This document shows positions 1 to 10,909 of a stretch of 64,000 nucleotides of DNA, in pieces (the stretch's first letter is position 1; the number at the start of each line of letters is the position of its first letter). The position numbers and the translations under genes were made by a program. The stretch is from NCBI RefSeq assembly GCF_037975245.1, contig NC_092579.1, positions 10,940,678 to 11,004,677 of the forward strand. The letters are read 5' to 3'. The notes beneath the pieces are model-generated. The model was given only the letters and a program-made list of their open reading frames with translations. It was not told the origin of the DNA and searched no databases. Origin of the DNA: Apostichopus japonicus. Taxonomy: Eukaryota > Echinodermata > Holothuroidea > Aspidochirotida > Stichopodidae.

Positions 1-81
1 CAATGATTTATTAACTATTCTTATGACATTGGCGAATTCATGCACTATGAAGTAAATAAAGCAACTTTGCATGTAGTAGCG

Positions 82-245
82 GTAACCCTTACCCCTAACC
101 TAACCCTAACCCAACCCCTAACTGGGAAATATTGTTACTCCTAGTCGTAAAAATAGTACTCCTAGTCGTAAAAATAGCTGCGTTAAAGCAACTGCGCATG
201 CGTGAAAGGGAATTATTGTTACGACTAGTCGTAAGAATAGCCACT
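82..245. repeat. Dispersed repeat with interstitial telomere-like (CCCTAA)n core
   Basis: Degenerate CCCTAA units occupy about 82-122. They are followed by two direct copies of a TACTCCTAGTCGTAAAAATAG-type word and then a perfect 16-bp palindrome, TTACGACTAGTCGTAA, at 219-234. The same arrangement recurs in reverse orientation near 46.39-46.62 kb, so the telomere-like tract belongs to a dispersed repeat and is not a chromosome end. TTAGGG telomeres are usual in deuterostomes. I see no coding potential. Confidence 0.6.
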
Positions 246-3200
246 TTGTATAATGTTTCTTCTCCAGTCCTAATTTTGTTCAAAAAAGAGGATATTAATT
301 ATTCCTATTTCCCCATGATATTTCAGAAATAGGCCTATGGTAAATTTGAAAACAAACAATGGTCTGTTTGAGATATTGAAATGCACATTTGGTCTCCAAC
401 TGTGTAAACTCATTGAACTTCAATAGGCCTGTACATGTTATGATATTCGTTGTAAATTGTGATTGGCCTTTAATAACATTGTCGGCAGAAAAACATTTTT
501 ACAGGTTGCACAAGATTATTCTTTCCCTGATGAAGTCTTCTCAAAATCTGTGGGCTGTGTGGGATGCAATGTATTCTCCATATAGTGAAGATTTACTCCA
601 CATCCATGACTGATTCATCATATTCATACATTCATCCCCCTGCTGATGGTTCTCCAAACTTTCATTGCCCATGTGTGGCAATTGTATTGAGGGATGATTT
701 GACATTCAACTCCAAAATTGGACTTCAGTTTTTAAATTCCAGGTGCTAGAAACATAGACCAAATTGATTTCTTTCTTTTTGGAACTTGTTAGGCCATTAT
801 ATAATCTGTTCTGGTGATGCAGAATTCATTCAGCAGGTGGTTCAATTCCATCAACAGATATCATACAGCCAAACAGTTTCCAAAGAGAAGGTCAAGTATT
901 CGGCACCATCATGAGACTTGTAACAAAAGGAATTACAGGAGTTTTAAGTGGCAAAGCTCTCGTTGAATTTCCTCACATTGTCTACTGTACATAGGAATTT
1001 TCTCTGTGATAATCTCGCTTTCTATTGCCCATCACTCTACACAGCAAATGTGAATGGTAGGGGTAATTTTAATGTAATCATGACTTCACTATAGACCATC
1101 CACTGGTGTTCCAATGAAAGACTCAAAATGAGTTGTTAGCTCGGCAGCTTACTTCAGTTTAAACAAAAAAAAACTGTTAAAAGGAAACATGTTTGGATGG
1201 TGCCATCTCATATCTTGGAACTACTGGAACGGATAACTAATATATATATTTATATATAGAGAAGAACAGCTCTCAGCAAACTGGTTAGCCATGTGTATGG
1301 AAATATCTGTAGTAAGTGGACCTGCAGTTTCCCACCGGGATGCTCTGTAGGCCCATATGTTTAAGCAAAAGAAATTTTTATTACACACATAGGCATACAT
1401 TTCTCATCAGAAACTATGAAGTTGTGCAAATTGTTGAACTATGCAAATATTACAGCATGTTGTCATGGCTGAGCTAACAATGGATGTTTTTGAGCACCTC
1501 TCGTCAAGCCAATGTGTTCATAAGCACCATTAGATGACTGCATGGAAATAAACCCATATTTTCACTTGTAATCCATTTGTGCTTAACTTTGCAACTCACC
1601 ACCCCAGATAAAGTTATCATGAACAATATTCATCTTGTATAATGTTCTCCAAATTTCTCCCACTTAGTATTTGCTATTCTGTGTTCCCCAGTTTTCCATT
1701 AAGGACATGCATTAGTCACTGATTCACATATTATCTGTCTAATTTTTGTCCATTTTAAGGCACTGTACCACCCCAGAAGTGTTTAATACTGAAACTGGTA
1801 AATGGAAAGTGGTGGACACAGCATACATAAGCCTATGGAGGAACATTACCTCAAAAAGTGCAGGTACTTTATGAATAATTGGATTCATATCCACATACTG
1901 TATAGTTAATGTTGTGCATAGTGAGTGTGTCTGTAAAACTAGAAGGTGAGGTTGATCTCATATAGAATGGTATATCAAGGCAGTGTCCAGTAAAAAGGAG
2001 ACTTCAACTGCAATAGCAATTATCTCTTGATAATATATAACAAAATGACAATATGTGAGGAAGTGAGTGGGGTGGGAATTGGGGACAGCATAATGAACAC
2101 ATAAATTGGTATCACTGTTCCTGTGGCTATGTAAAGGTCTCTTGGAATTTCTTTATATTCTTGCAAGGAAAAAGTTAATGAGTAAAATGTTTATGCAATA
2201 TAGAGGCCCGGTAAAGAAAGTAGATATGCATTGAGAGTGTTTCAAGTATATCACTAATTCCAGGTGGGGTTCCTCTTAAAGGTATGCTATAATGGCCCCA
2301 AATATGCTAGATATTCAAATATGGTCACCTTTGGTCAAAATTATTAAACTTTTTTTTATTACAAACTTTGAGGAAATTTCCTAACTGGGACATTTAGTCA
2401 TCTTGTGTGTCCTTAACAATTTCTTAGAACAGTTTGTATAGTAAAGACCTCCAGGAAAGTACTTTTTGAAAACTTCTAGCAGTTATAGCATGCTATAATT
2501 TGGGACCTATACTGAAACCTTTAAAGCCAAAAGTTTGACTAATCTCTGTGCCAAAATACCCCCAAAAGTATGGACAAGTATTGTTATTCTATAGTGGCTG
2601 ACACTGGGAACCACCACCTGTCAGTCAGAACTTTGTAGTACTTTAGGGTGGAGGTTGAGGGGGTGGGGGTATCTGACTAAAACTGAGAGGTGTTGCCAAT
2701 TAGAAGCATAAACACAGTATGTCTTCTGGGAAGGGTTACAAGCAAATCATTTAAAACAAAGAAGAAATGGAAAAATAGAGACTTAACTTTAAACATAATG
2801 GTAACCTATGGGTTTTCTCTCCTGACCAATGCAGTAAGTACAAGGCACCTCTCAGTATGTGAAATGACTGTGTTTATCTAATGGTTTTAATTTGTTTTTT
2901 TTTAATTGAGAACTAGCCATCCATCATATCATCATCATAGCATATGAGTAAGAGTATAAACTTCTAGAAATAATTAAAAAATCATTGATTTCAATGCTTC
3001 ATACTCATGGTTTAGTGGGCAATGACTTTGTGTTAAACCCTGTAATACCCAGGACACCTTGAAGCAGGAGCCACGACAAAGCAAAAATGAGAAATGATCT
3101 GCAGAAAGTTATGAACAGTTGTTGAATTTTTTTTTAACTTCCTGATATCTACAAAATATATTGTATTGCTTCCTAACTATTCGTTTATTTTACTACATTT

Positions 3201-3470
3201 TATTCATGAAGGCACCAATTTAATGCAAAGTGTGTTTCTTGAAATGCCGTGACGATGGAAACAGTTGCTGACAACATCTGAAGTACGGTGGTTTGGAGCA
3301 CTCAGTGTTTATGTGGTCGAAGCATGTTACAGCATTTGTTGAGTGAAATTGTGAACCATAATAACTTGCACACATCCACTAAGAAAAGCGGAGGGGTGAG
3401 GTGGGGAGGGTGGGCGGGTCGAGAGTTTCAGGTACATCAATCCATGGGCAACTTAATGTATAAATGCCCT
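246..3470. other. No recognisable gene; intergenic or intronic sequence
   Basis: AT-rich sequence with scattered stops in all frames and only short open frames. It contains TAGGCCTA words and a GT/G-rich tract near 2.64-2.67 kb. I recognise no protein domain, RNA gene or complete mobile element. Confidence 0.5.
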
Positions 3471-3473
3471 AAA

Positions 3474-3672
3474 TATTATTATTCATTATCATTCTTATTG
3501 TTATTATTATTATTGTTGTTGTTGTTACTATAATTACTATTATTATTATTGTCATTATCATCATTCTTATTATTATTGTTGTTGTTACTATTATTATCGT
3601 CATCATCATCGTTATCATGATTATTATTATTATTATTAGAAAATCGTTGTTGTCATCATTATTACTATTATT
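3474..3672. repeat. Degenerate trinucleotide microsatellite (TTA/TTG/TCA mix)
   Basis: Runs of TTA, TTG, TAC and TCA triplets alternate over about 200 bases, giving an apparent poly-leucine frame on the plus strand. The composition is simple-sequence, so the leucine-rich open frame is an artefact of the repeat. Confidence 0.85.
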
Positions 3673-4024
3673 AAGTCTTCGGAGGGGGTGGAGTGGTATA
3701 GGCAGCTGGAATTGTAATGATTTTTACAGCACATTTCAATTAAGTTTATTTCAAGCTCTTTATCACATCTTTTCTCTTAACCTATATAATCATATTTTGT
3801 GTACCTCGTGTATTTTTACATTTATACTATATTTTTGGTTTGAAATAAAAAGAATAAAATAGAAAAGTCTGAGTCATTGTATTACAGTTGATGTAGTTCT
3901 CTGGGGCTTTATATCCAGAAACAGGCCTCTTTTTGATTCCTTGCCAAAGGCTGAAGAAAGCAATGCGATGGTGATTGTGTGGGTTTGCGGGTGTGTGTGT
4001 GCGTGTTTGTATGTAACACTTTCT

Positions 4025-4800
4025 CGTAAACACGATATCTCAATAACTGAAGCTTGTATTTAACTCATACTCTGCATGTGGGTAACCCATATTAGGACTA
4101 CTATTGTTTTTGGTGGAGGTCAAAGGTCATTTGAGGTCACCAGAGGTCAAACTAAAAACCACTTAAACTGCTTGTAAACACAATATCTTATAGGTGGGGT
4201 AACTTGGAAGGATTTCATACTTAGTATATGTAGATGGCCCATATTGTGTAGAAGATCCCTATTATATTGGACACGGGTCAACAGTCATTTGAGGTCAGCA
4301 GAGGTGAAAATCTGGAAAACTTGTAAAAAAAATTACTCTAAAAGTGAAATTGCGTTAATTTCCAACAAAGCACGTAGATTGCCTTTGGTGAGAACAAAAT
4401 CGCTGTGGAATTTCATGCGTGTCAAACTTCCTTTGAGGTCAAGAGAAGTAGTTTTCAGAAAACCCATTCTACGGTACCCATCATCGACCATACTGTCATC
4501 ACATACATGTTTCTGCCCTACGATGATGCGCAAGCCTATATCATTTCGTCGTCCGGATCAGGCATCCGTACAAAAGTGTCGCAACGAAACCGGTATACGA
4601 GCTGCATTTCGCGTAAGTTACTGAGTTCCTGTAGGTTCTCTCTGGCCAGTATCTTTGTAGTAAGCAGTAAGATTTTGATATGTACTTGGTATGTCGATGA
4701 TCCATATCAATTACAGAACCCTATTGTTTTGGTGAAGGTCAATACAGCCCAAACTGTGAAACCTACAAACATGATATATCCAAATCTCTCAAGTTGAAAT
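4025..4800 (+). repeat. Diverged tandem repeat with AGGTCA half-sites
   Basis: A unit beginning with a GTAAACACGATATCTCA-like string and ending with GAGGTCA words recurs near 4,027, 4,175, 4,640 and 4,760 at varying spacing, consistent with a diverged tandem repeat. At 4,116-4,150 four AGGTCA half-sites lie together: AGGTCAAAGGTCA (a DR1 arrangement), then two more at 4-base spacing. Nuclear receptors of the RXR/HNF4/COUP type bind such sites. Any regulatory role here is inference. The 126- and 130-residue open frames inside show no recognisable domain. Confidence 0.5.
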
Positions 4801-5518
4801 GAAAGCCCTAACAAAATTTCTCCTATGGGCAAGGAATCACTAAATCTTTGACTTTCTGGTTTCTTATTTGCTCATTACTAGGCTGCTCATTGTCCTTTTG
4901 TAAATGATGTATTCATTCTTTAAGAAAAGTGAATAATAAAGAAAAATACCCCAGTAGCACGGCTAATAAATGAGCAGTGATGTAAGATGTTTGAATAGCT
5001 ATACCTACCGGACCAAAGTTCAGCAGGCTGATTCGAAATATACCAATAACAGATGAGAACAATTTGCGGAAGGAAGGAGTGCTTCTATATAAACCTTCAC
5101 ATGATCAGCTATACACAATAGTGCACATGTTTTGTAGCCTGTATAGTCCAATACACCTGTTTTCTTACAGTTATTCCGTAAGAGTGGGGGGGGGGTCTTT
5201 GAAGGGGGAAGGGTCCGATCTTCGAATTTTATGGCTTATTGGGTCACTAGTTCCCAATCATATTCGAGACGGATGCTCATACCATTTCTGGTTTAGAAGT
5301 TAAAAATGGTTAAAGTGCTCAACTGGCCATATTTTCAAACTGAGGCTAAAAATCGAAAGAAACTTGCAGAACTAATGGTTCTATAGAAAACTTCCCCACC
5401 TTCCAAACGAGTGTGATAACGTCACAGAATCACAGGAGAATGGCATGTCCAAAATATTAAAGTCTTAAGAAAGTCAAAATCTTGGTTGGAACTAAATTTT
5501 ATATGTGCGGCATTAAGT
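4801..5518. other. No recognisable gene
   Basis: Mixed-composition sequence with a G-run near 5,186-5,195 and no recognisable coding, RNA or repeat boundary. It abuts the target duplication of the BEL/Pao-type element. Confidence 0.5.
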
Positions 5519-5523
5519 GGAAA

Positions 5524-6128
5524 TATGCTGCCCTCGCAGACGCGTCTAGATATGCGACACTAGACAGCTAGCTAACCAGCGAAATGACGAGAAAAAGACA
5601 GGAGTACGTTTCTGTAAACTGTATTGAGATTCCTCACTCATGTTATCGCGGTAAAAAGAATATAATTGAGCCAGGTCGAAAACGTTAGCTAATGAAACTG
5701 TGTACGATATGTAAGGCGGATGCGGTGTTGCCTACTATAATGCTGAAAACAGAATGATGTCTATAATGAAAACAACACAGGTCTCTGAGAAAAGAAATAA
5801 GTGTGAATCTCCCATTACCATGAGACCCTCCTCATGTGTGGTCAAGGAGAAAGTTATCAACAACTCTTCCATCCTGACTTGCCCCCTGCTGACCTTTCAT
5901 AACAGAGCTGTGCTATGAAGTTACAGATAGCTCAAACTGATCTGACCAAAGAGCAGGCAGCAGAGCGAAAGATAAGAAGAGTCAAAGGTGGCTTGCTTAA
6001 TGAAGTATAAACAATAACATGTGTAGTACAGTAAAAACTGAATCCCTGTGAAAATGAATAAGTACTGAAAACAGGACTACCTGCCTGATAGGCGATAAAA
6101 AAAAAACATTTACTTGAATGGCAGAACA
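5524..6128 (-). repeat. 3' LTR of the gag-only element
   Basis: Downstream LTR relative to gag, 605 bases. It begins (gag orientation) TGTTCTGCC at 6,128 and ends GGCAGCATA at 5,524. It contains a 10-base A-run where the other LTR has 12. A polypurine tract lies immediately upstream, as expected for plus-strand priming. Confidence 0.9.
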
Positions 6129-6157
6129 CTCCCCGCTTGGCATAATGAGATTATGCC
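6129..6157 (-). other. Polypurine tract with adjoining perfect hairpin
   Basis: On the minus strand AAGCGGGGAG immediately precedes the 3' LTR start, matching the position and composition of a polypurine tract. Directly next to it, 6,139-6,157 forms a perfect 8-bp stem (GGCATAAT / ATTATGCC) with a three-base loop. The hairpin has no assigned role. Confidence 0.7.
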
Positions 6158-6283
6158 ACTACAAACCTAATTAATTAACTAATAATAAAATATGGAAGGT
6201 ACATAAGGCTCCTCTGCTTTGTCAGAGCAAGGAGGTAAAAAACAGAGGCCAGTCAATCTGTGGTGCATGGCTGTCCTTTAAGG

Positions 6284-8041
6284 TTATTCTGACGTCACCG
6301 ATGCAGAGGTAGATTGCAATGGCTCCCGCCATTGTCTGGTGAGGTTGAAAAAATTCGCTTGGGGAAAAGGTGCAGGTCCAGGATGTAGTGCTGCAATATG
6401 CCTGTCGCTACCACACTCGGAGCATAAGATTGTAGCCTCGCAGTCCTTAGCGAAATGTTGGGACGATGCGCAGCACTTGAAGCAGATGCTGTGCTCCTTT
6501 AGGAATGTTCGTCTTCCTTCTATATCCTTGCTCCTGAAGGTGCGACATTTCTGCAGCGGATGAGGCTTCTTATGAATCGGACACTGTTTTTCTGGGTTAT
6601 TTGTCTTGTCGATAACGGAGGCGTTATGCTCACTAGAATGAGTGTTAACTTCCGTTTTGCTGACGTTGATGGACGATCGATCTCCATATGACGAGGAACC
6701 CGGTCGTCTAGTCGTTGATGAACCGCTGCCTTGGTTCAGAGCGAAGCTTGGGTCGTTACGAACCTTCGCCTGTTGACGAAAAAATTCGGCGAACACTCTG
6801 AAGGGAGGGAAAGGCACATTGTGTTCTATCTTGTATTTGAAAGCTCTGGACATCCATCTTTCTTGCAGTCCATACGGCAGTTTCTCCACGATGGGGTTCA
6901 CTCCCCGGTGAGTGTCCAACCAGAGAAGACCTGGGAGTGTGCCTTCTTCTTTTGCGACCTGTAGTTCCAGAAGAAGGTCACTTAATTGTCGAAGCTTGGT
7001 TTTGTCCTGAGGAGTGAGTATGGGGAAATTCTCCAACCTACTGAACAATGCATGTTCGATTGCCTCTGGTGCACCATACGTTTCGTCTAGTCGTTCCCAA
7101 GTCATTTTCAGACCTTCTGCTGGATTATGAACGTAGATGCTGCGTATCGGCAACACCAGTTCTGATGATTTGTCTCCAAGCCATGTAGTAATGAAGTCCA
7201 GTTCTTGTGAATGTGAGAGTTTCAATTCCCTCGCTACTCTAATAAAGGACACCTTCCAGGACCGGTAATGTTCTGGTTTGTCGTTGAACTTCAACAAACC
7301 AGTGCTGACTAGCTCCTTTCTCATCAAGTAGTTCGTTAGCTCTGTCGATGCAGGTTCGGTCGGTGCCTGGGTCGGTCCGGGAACGAATGGAGGTGTGTAA
7401 TGTGGAAATTGACGATTTGGTACGGTTGGTTGCAGGGGTGGTTCCTCAAAATGACGCTGCACAAAATCGTTTGTGCGCCGTGATGCACAATCTTCTTGAT
7501 CTGGTAGGCTGAAAACTTCTTCGACTTCCTCGTAGACTGCTGCTTCTGCAGATGCTACAGCAGCCGCTTTCTCAGTGTGTAAGATGAGAAGTTCTGCCTC
7601 GTGGGAAGCCTTTCGGTTGATAAATTCCGCTTCCTGCATGGCTTTTTGTCGTAACAACTCAGCTTCCCTGCGTGCAAACACCAGTTCAGCTCGAGCTGCT
7701 TCCACCTTGGCTTTAGCTCGGAGTGCTGCGGAGCTCGCTGTAGATTGACGGCTTGATCCGGTGCGTGATGATCTCACGCTCGATGCGTCTTCCTTGTGTG
7801 AATGGCTCGGCCGATGGATCCCGAGTTGTTCTGGTGTGGTGGAATTCTGAAAAGTGGAGTCTCTTACGACAGGTGGCGGTAGAGCCGGATATTGAGGATT
7901 TTGTGGGGTCGCCCTCACTTCCGCTGTAACTGAGCGAGAAAGGTCGAAGTCTGAAACGGCTGGTTGACCCGATTGTTTGGTGTCAGGGTTGAAGGTTGCT
8001 TCCTCCGTCTGACGATACTCTTTGCCTGACCGAGTACTCAT
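6284..8041 (-). CDS. gag: BEL/Pao-type Gag polyprotein, intact
   Basis: 585-residue intact frame starting at an ATG 39 bases inside the 5' LTR. An Ala/Glu/Arg-rich stretch at about residues 105-175 looks like a coiled coil. Residues ~240-440 resemble the DUF1759/BEL Gag core (a conserved Trp-containing KFNDKPEHYRSWKVSF segment followed by helices). Cysteine/histidine clusters at 487-553 include CFKCCASSQHFAKDC, a CCHC knuckle with one extra residue, and a second CSECGSDRHIAALH cluster typical of BEL/Pao Gag. Gag packages element RNA into cytoplasmic particles. The frame stops without continuing into protease or pol; about 155 bases separate it from the 3' LTR. The intact frame and near-identical LTRs suggest recent or ongoing use. 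Confidence 0.88.
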   Translation of the reverse strand: MSTRSGKEYRQTEEATFNPDTKQSGQPAVSDFDLSRSVTAEVRATPQNPQYPALPPPVVRDSTFQNSTTPEQLGIHRPSHSHKEDASSVRSSRTGSSRQSTASSAALRAKAKVEAARAELVFARREAELLRQKAMQEAEFINRKASHEAELLILHTEKAAAVASAEAAVYEEVEEVFSLPDQEDCASRRTNDFVQRHFEEPPLQPTVPNRQFPHYTPPFVPGPTQAPTEPASTELTNYLMRKELVSTGLLKFNDKPEHYRSWKVSFIRVARELKLSHSQELDFITTWLGDKSSELVLPIRSIYVHNPAEGLKMTWERLDETYGAPEAIEHALFSRLENFPILTPQDKTKLRQLSDLLLELQVAKEEGTLPGLLWLDTHRGVNPIVEKLPYGLQERWMSRAFKYKIEHNVPFPPFRVFAEFFRQQAKVRNDPSFALNQGSGSSTTRRPGSSSYGDRSSINVSKTEVNTHSSEHNASVIDKTNNPEKQCPIHKKPHPLQKCRTFRSKDIEGRRTFLKEHSICFKCCASSQHFAKDCEATILCSECGSDRHIAALHPGPAPFPQANFFNLTRQWREPLQSTSASVTSE

Positions 8042-8080
8042 GGTAGCTGTATGTTTTGTTCTTGACTCTAATCTTTTTAC

Positions 8081-8687
8081 TATGCTGCCCTCGCAGACGC
8101 GTCTAGATATGCGACACTAGACAGCTAGCTAACCAGCGAAATGACGAGAAAAAGACAGGAGTACGTTTCTGTAAACTGTATTGAGATTCCTCACTCATGT
8201 TATCGCGGTAAAAAGATTATAATTGAGCCAGGTCGAAAACGTTAGCTAATGAAACTGTGTACGATATGTAAGGCGGATGCGGTGTTGCCTACTATAATGC
8301 TGAAAACAGAATGAGGTCTATAATGAAAACAACACAGGTCTCTGAGAAAAGAAATAAGTGTGAATCTCCCATTACCATGAGACCCTCCTCATGTGTGGTC
8401 AAGGAGAAAGTTATCAACAACTCTTCCATCCTGACTTGCCCCCTGCTGACCTTTCATAACAGAGCTGTGCTATGAAGTTACAGATAGCTCAAACTGATCT
8501 GACCAAAGAGCAGGCAGCAGAGCGAAAGATAAGAAGAGTCAAAGGTGGCTTGCTTAATGAAGTATAAACAATAACATGTGTAGTACAGTAAAAACTGAAT
8601 CCCTGTGAAAATGAATAAGTACTGAAAACAGGACTACCTGCCCGATAGGCGATAAAAAAAAAAAACATTTACTTGAATGGCAGAACA
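8081..8687 (-). repeat. 5' LTR of the gag-only element
   Basis: 607-base upstream LTR relative to gag, nearly identical to 5,524-6,128. It would carry the promoter and polyadenylation signals. The leader right after it reads GTAAAAAGATTAGAGTCAAG and does not start with TGG, so I could not assign a standard tRNA primer-binding site. Confidence 0.9.
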
Positions 8688-8777
8688 GGAAAGGTTTTCG
8701 ACCTCGAAAAGAATTTTCCAAACAATTATGGCGTTAACCCTCACCCTATAGGTTTACCATTAGGGTTAGCCTGATTA

Positions 8778-9424
8778 ATTATGGTCAGGGGCGTAGCGAG
8801 CGGGGGGTGTGGGGCTGTCACCCCCCCCCCCAATAATTTGGTCGCTGTCGGCAAATTTGGGGTCTGTCGGCAAAAGGAGAAAAGGTGAAGAGAGCGGAAG
8901 GGGAAGAAAGAAGGAAAGCTGAATAGAGAAAAGGAGAACGGGAGCTTCTTCCGTGCCAAATTTGACTTAAAATATGCACCAGATTGCATCTTAGGACGTT
9001 TCAAAACTAAAATAAATCCAAAGGGGAGGGGTAGACCCCCTACCCTTAGACCCCTCCCTCATTTCAGTCACCACTTCCAGATCCGTCGGCAAATCAAATT
9101 TGACTTAAAATATGCACCAGATTGCATCTAAGGACGTTTCAAAACTAAAAATTTTCCAAAGGGGAGGGGGACACACCCTCCCCTTAGACCCCTCCCCCAT
9201 TTCAGTCACCAATTCCAGATCCGTCGGCAAATCAAATTTGACTTAAAATATACACCAGATTGCATCTAACGACGTTTCAAAACTAAAAATTTTCCAAAGG
9301 GGAGGGGGACACACCCTCCCCTTAGACCCCTCCCGCATTTCAGTCACCACTTCCAGATCCGTCGGCAAATCAAATTCTCCACACCCCCCAACAAAAGCCC
9401 CTTCGCTACGCCCCTGATTATGGT
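8778..9424. mobile_element. Non-autonomous hAT-like element (631 bp)
   Basis: Element 8,786-9,416 has terminal inverted repeats CAGGGGCGTAGCGA / TCGCTACGCCCCTG and a perfect 8-bp target duplication ATTATGGT at 8,778-8,785 and 9,417-9,424. The 8-bp duplication and CAGGG start are typical of hAT elements. The interior has three tandem ~138-bp units beginning with an AATTTGACTTAAAATATGCA-type word near 8,959, 9,098 and 9,236. There is no transposase frame. Confidence 0.88.
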
Positions 9425-10150
9425 GTCTAAATGAAGAGGTCTATAGGAAGCTGAACCTCCGAATGCATATTATGGCAGACCGATGCTTTCACGTGATATC
9501 CATGTATTAGCTCAGTGTAAGTTTCTCTCCATGTGAGGGCGCTTCATAAGAATACTTTCTAGGGCAAACACCACAGCACTGGAAAGATCTGTCAACTTGA
9601 AACTTATAATTACCTTGAAAGCTAATTGCAAAGGTCGTTTTGAAAATTAAATCCCGATTTTCCCGTCTTTTAACTCCAAGCGGATGTGATGTAGTCGTGT
9701 ACGTCAATATGTCGGAAATGCAACATGCAATGGCATAATAATTTGTTGGCGTATATACAGCATGCCACTTCTCTTACTTCTCACGTTTCATATCTTTTCT
9801 TTTTCTACTTGAATAAAAGTCGGCATGTTAAAAAGACATAAACAATTTTAAAAAATATAATAAGAAAGTTACCAGAGGTCGGAGGCAATCGAAATGACAT
9901 TGAAAAAATGAGCTTTGTTTTTCATATGTAAATATAGAATTTCAAGCCAGTCGGGCAAAGTTTACATTGGCACCAAATACCGCTCCACAATATAACGTCA
10001 TAAAAATCGATAAAAATACTGTTTGCCCTAGAATTGGACTCGCTGGGTCCATTGATGCAATGATCAGTACGATCAAATGCATTATTGTAGAAAGTGGGAG
10101 GAGAATGAAAGGGTAGATAATTATGATATCATTCCGAGTCTATACAGCTA
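9425..10150. other. No recognisable gene
   Basis: Stop-rich AT-rich sequence between two hAT-like elements. Its short minus-strand frame near 9.5-9.7 kb has no recognisable domain. Confidence 0.45.
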
Positions 10151-10869
10151 GGGGAGGCCAGTGGCGTACCAGAGGGAGCCAGATTTTTTACTTTCAAATT
10201 TGCTTTGTGCTACAGTCTTGCCCACCCCCCCCCCCCCCAAATGAAATCCAGTGATGTATTCAAAATACTTCTGTTTACATTTTTTCGAGTTCTAATCAAA
10301 AGTATTCATACCTCAGGGCTCATGTTCATACTTCATGTAAGGTCAGAACTTGGAAATCAGACCGAGATATTATACATTTTGGGCCTTTATCATACCCACA
10401 TACGGAGACCGTTGATCAATGTCGTCCTACAGAATAAGCGCCAATAATTTGGCCGATTGTAACTATTACAAACTAACGCTAGCAACCCATGTGTATTTTC
10501 AGCGACTTATGATGCCACTTGTGGAGAATTTTCACTGCACGTATAGGCCCAATGGGCCTAGTGTGACTTGTTTGTGTGGAAATCTGGGCATGTAGGCCTA
10601 GTGAATTAGAGTAGCTAATTTATTCATTGTAGGCCTATCCTTTTCATAATGTGCGGAATTATGCAGAAACCACGATGTCTCTGCAATAGAGGTAAATTAA
10701 GTGAAAGTGTGTCATGTTCCACTGAACCATTGGATGTGTATTTGTGCAGACGAGGTGCCCGTTAATACATATATTTCTTGGTAATTCCTACCATCAACCA
10801 TTGAGGGGTTTCCCTCTTTAAGAAAATCTTGCCCCCCCCCCTAATGTTAGCTACGCCACAGTGGGAGGC
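10151..10869. mobile_element. Non-autonomous hAT-like element (703 bp), imperfect duplication
   Basis: Element 10,159-10,861 begins CAGTGGCGTACC and ends GCTACGCCACAG, imperfect inverted repeats. Flanks GGGGAGGC (10,151-10,158) and TGGGAGGC (10,862-10,869) match at 7 of 8 positions, compatible with an aged 8-bp target duplication. The interior has poly-C runs near 10,225 and 10,833 and no transposase. Confidence 0.65.
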
Positions 10870-10909
10870 CACGTTGACTTAGAACTTATGTTGTTGGTAC
10901 AAGACCACA

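Larger units (their letters stand above)
5519..8692 (-). mobile_element. Gag-only BEL/Pao-like LTR retrotransposon, young insertion
   Basis: Two direct repeats of 605 and 607 bases (5,524-6,128 and 8,081-8,687) flank one gag frame. A perfect 5-bp duplication, GGAAA, sits outside them at 5,519-5,523 and 8,688-8,692, which proves retroviral-type integration. LTR ends are near-inverted (TGTTCTGCC and GGCAGCATA read in gag orientation). I count three substitutions plus a two-base difference in one A-run between the LTRs, so insertion is recent. The ~1.95-kb interior holds gag but no protease, reverse transcriptase, RNase H or integrase. It must be mobilised in trans if mobile. BEL/Pao assignment rests on the Gag zinc-knuckle pattern. 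Confidence 0.9.

Noticed and set aside
82-122. Chromosome end (telomere)
   Set aside because: The units are degenerate, short and flanked by unique sequence, and the same block occurs internally at 46.4 kb in reverse orientation.
4244-4797. 126- and 130-residue plus-strand frames
   Set aside because: They lie in a diverged tandem repeat and show no recognisable motif. They overlap each other in different frames.
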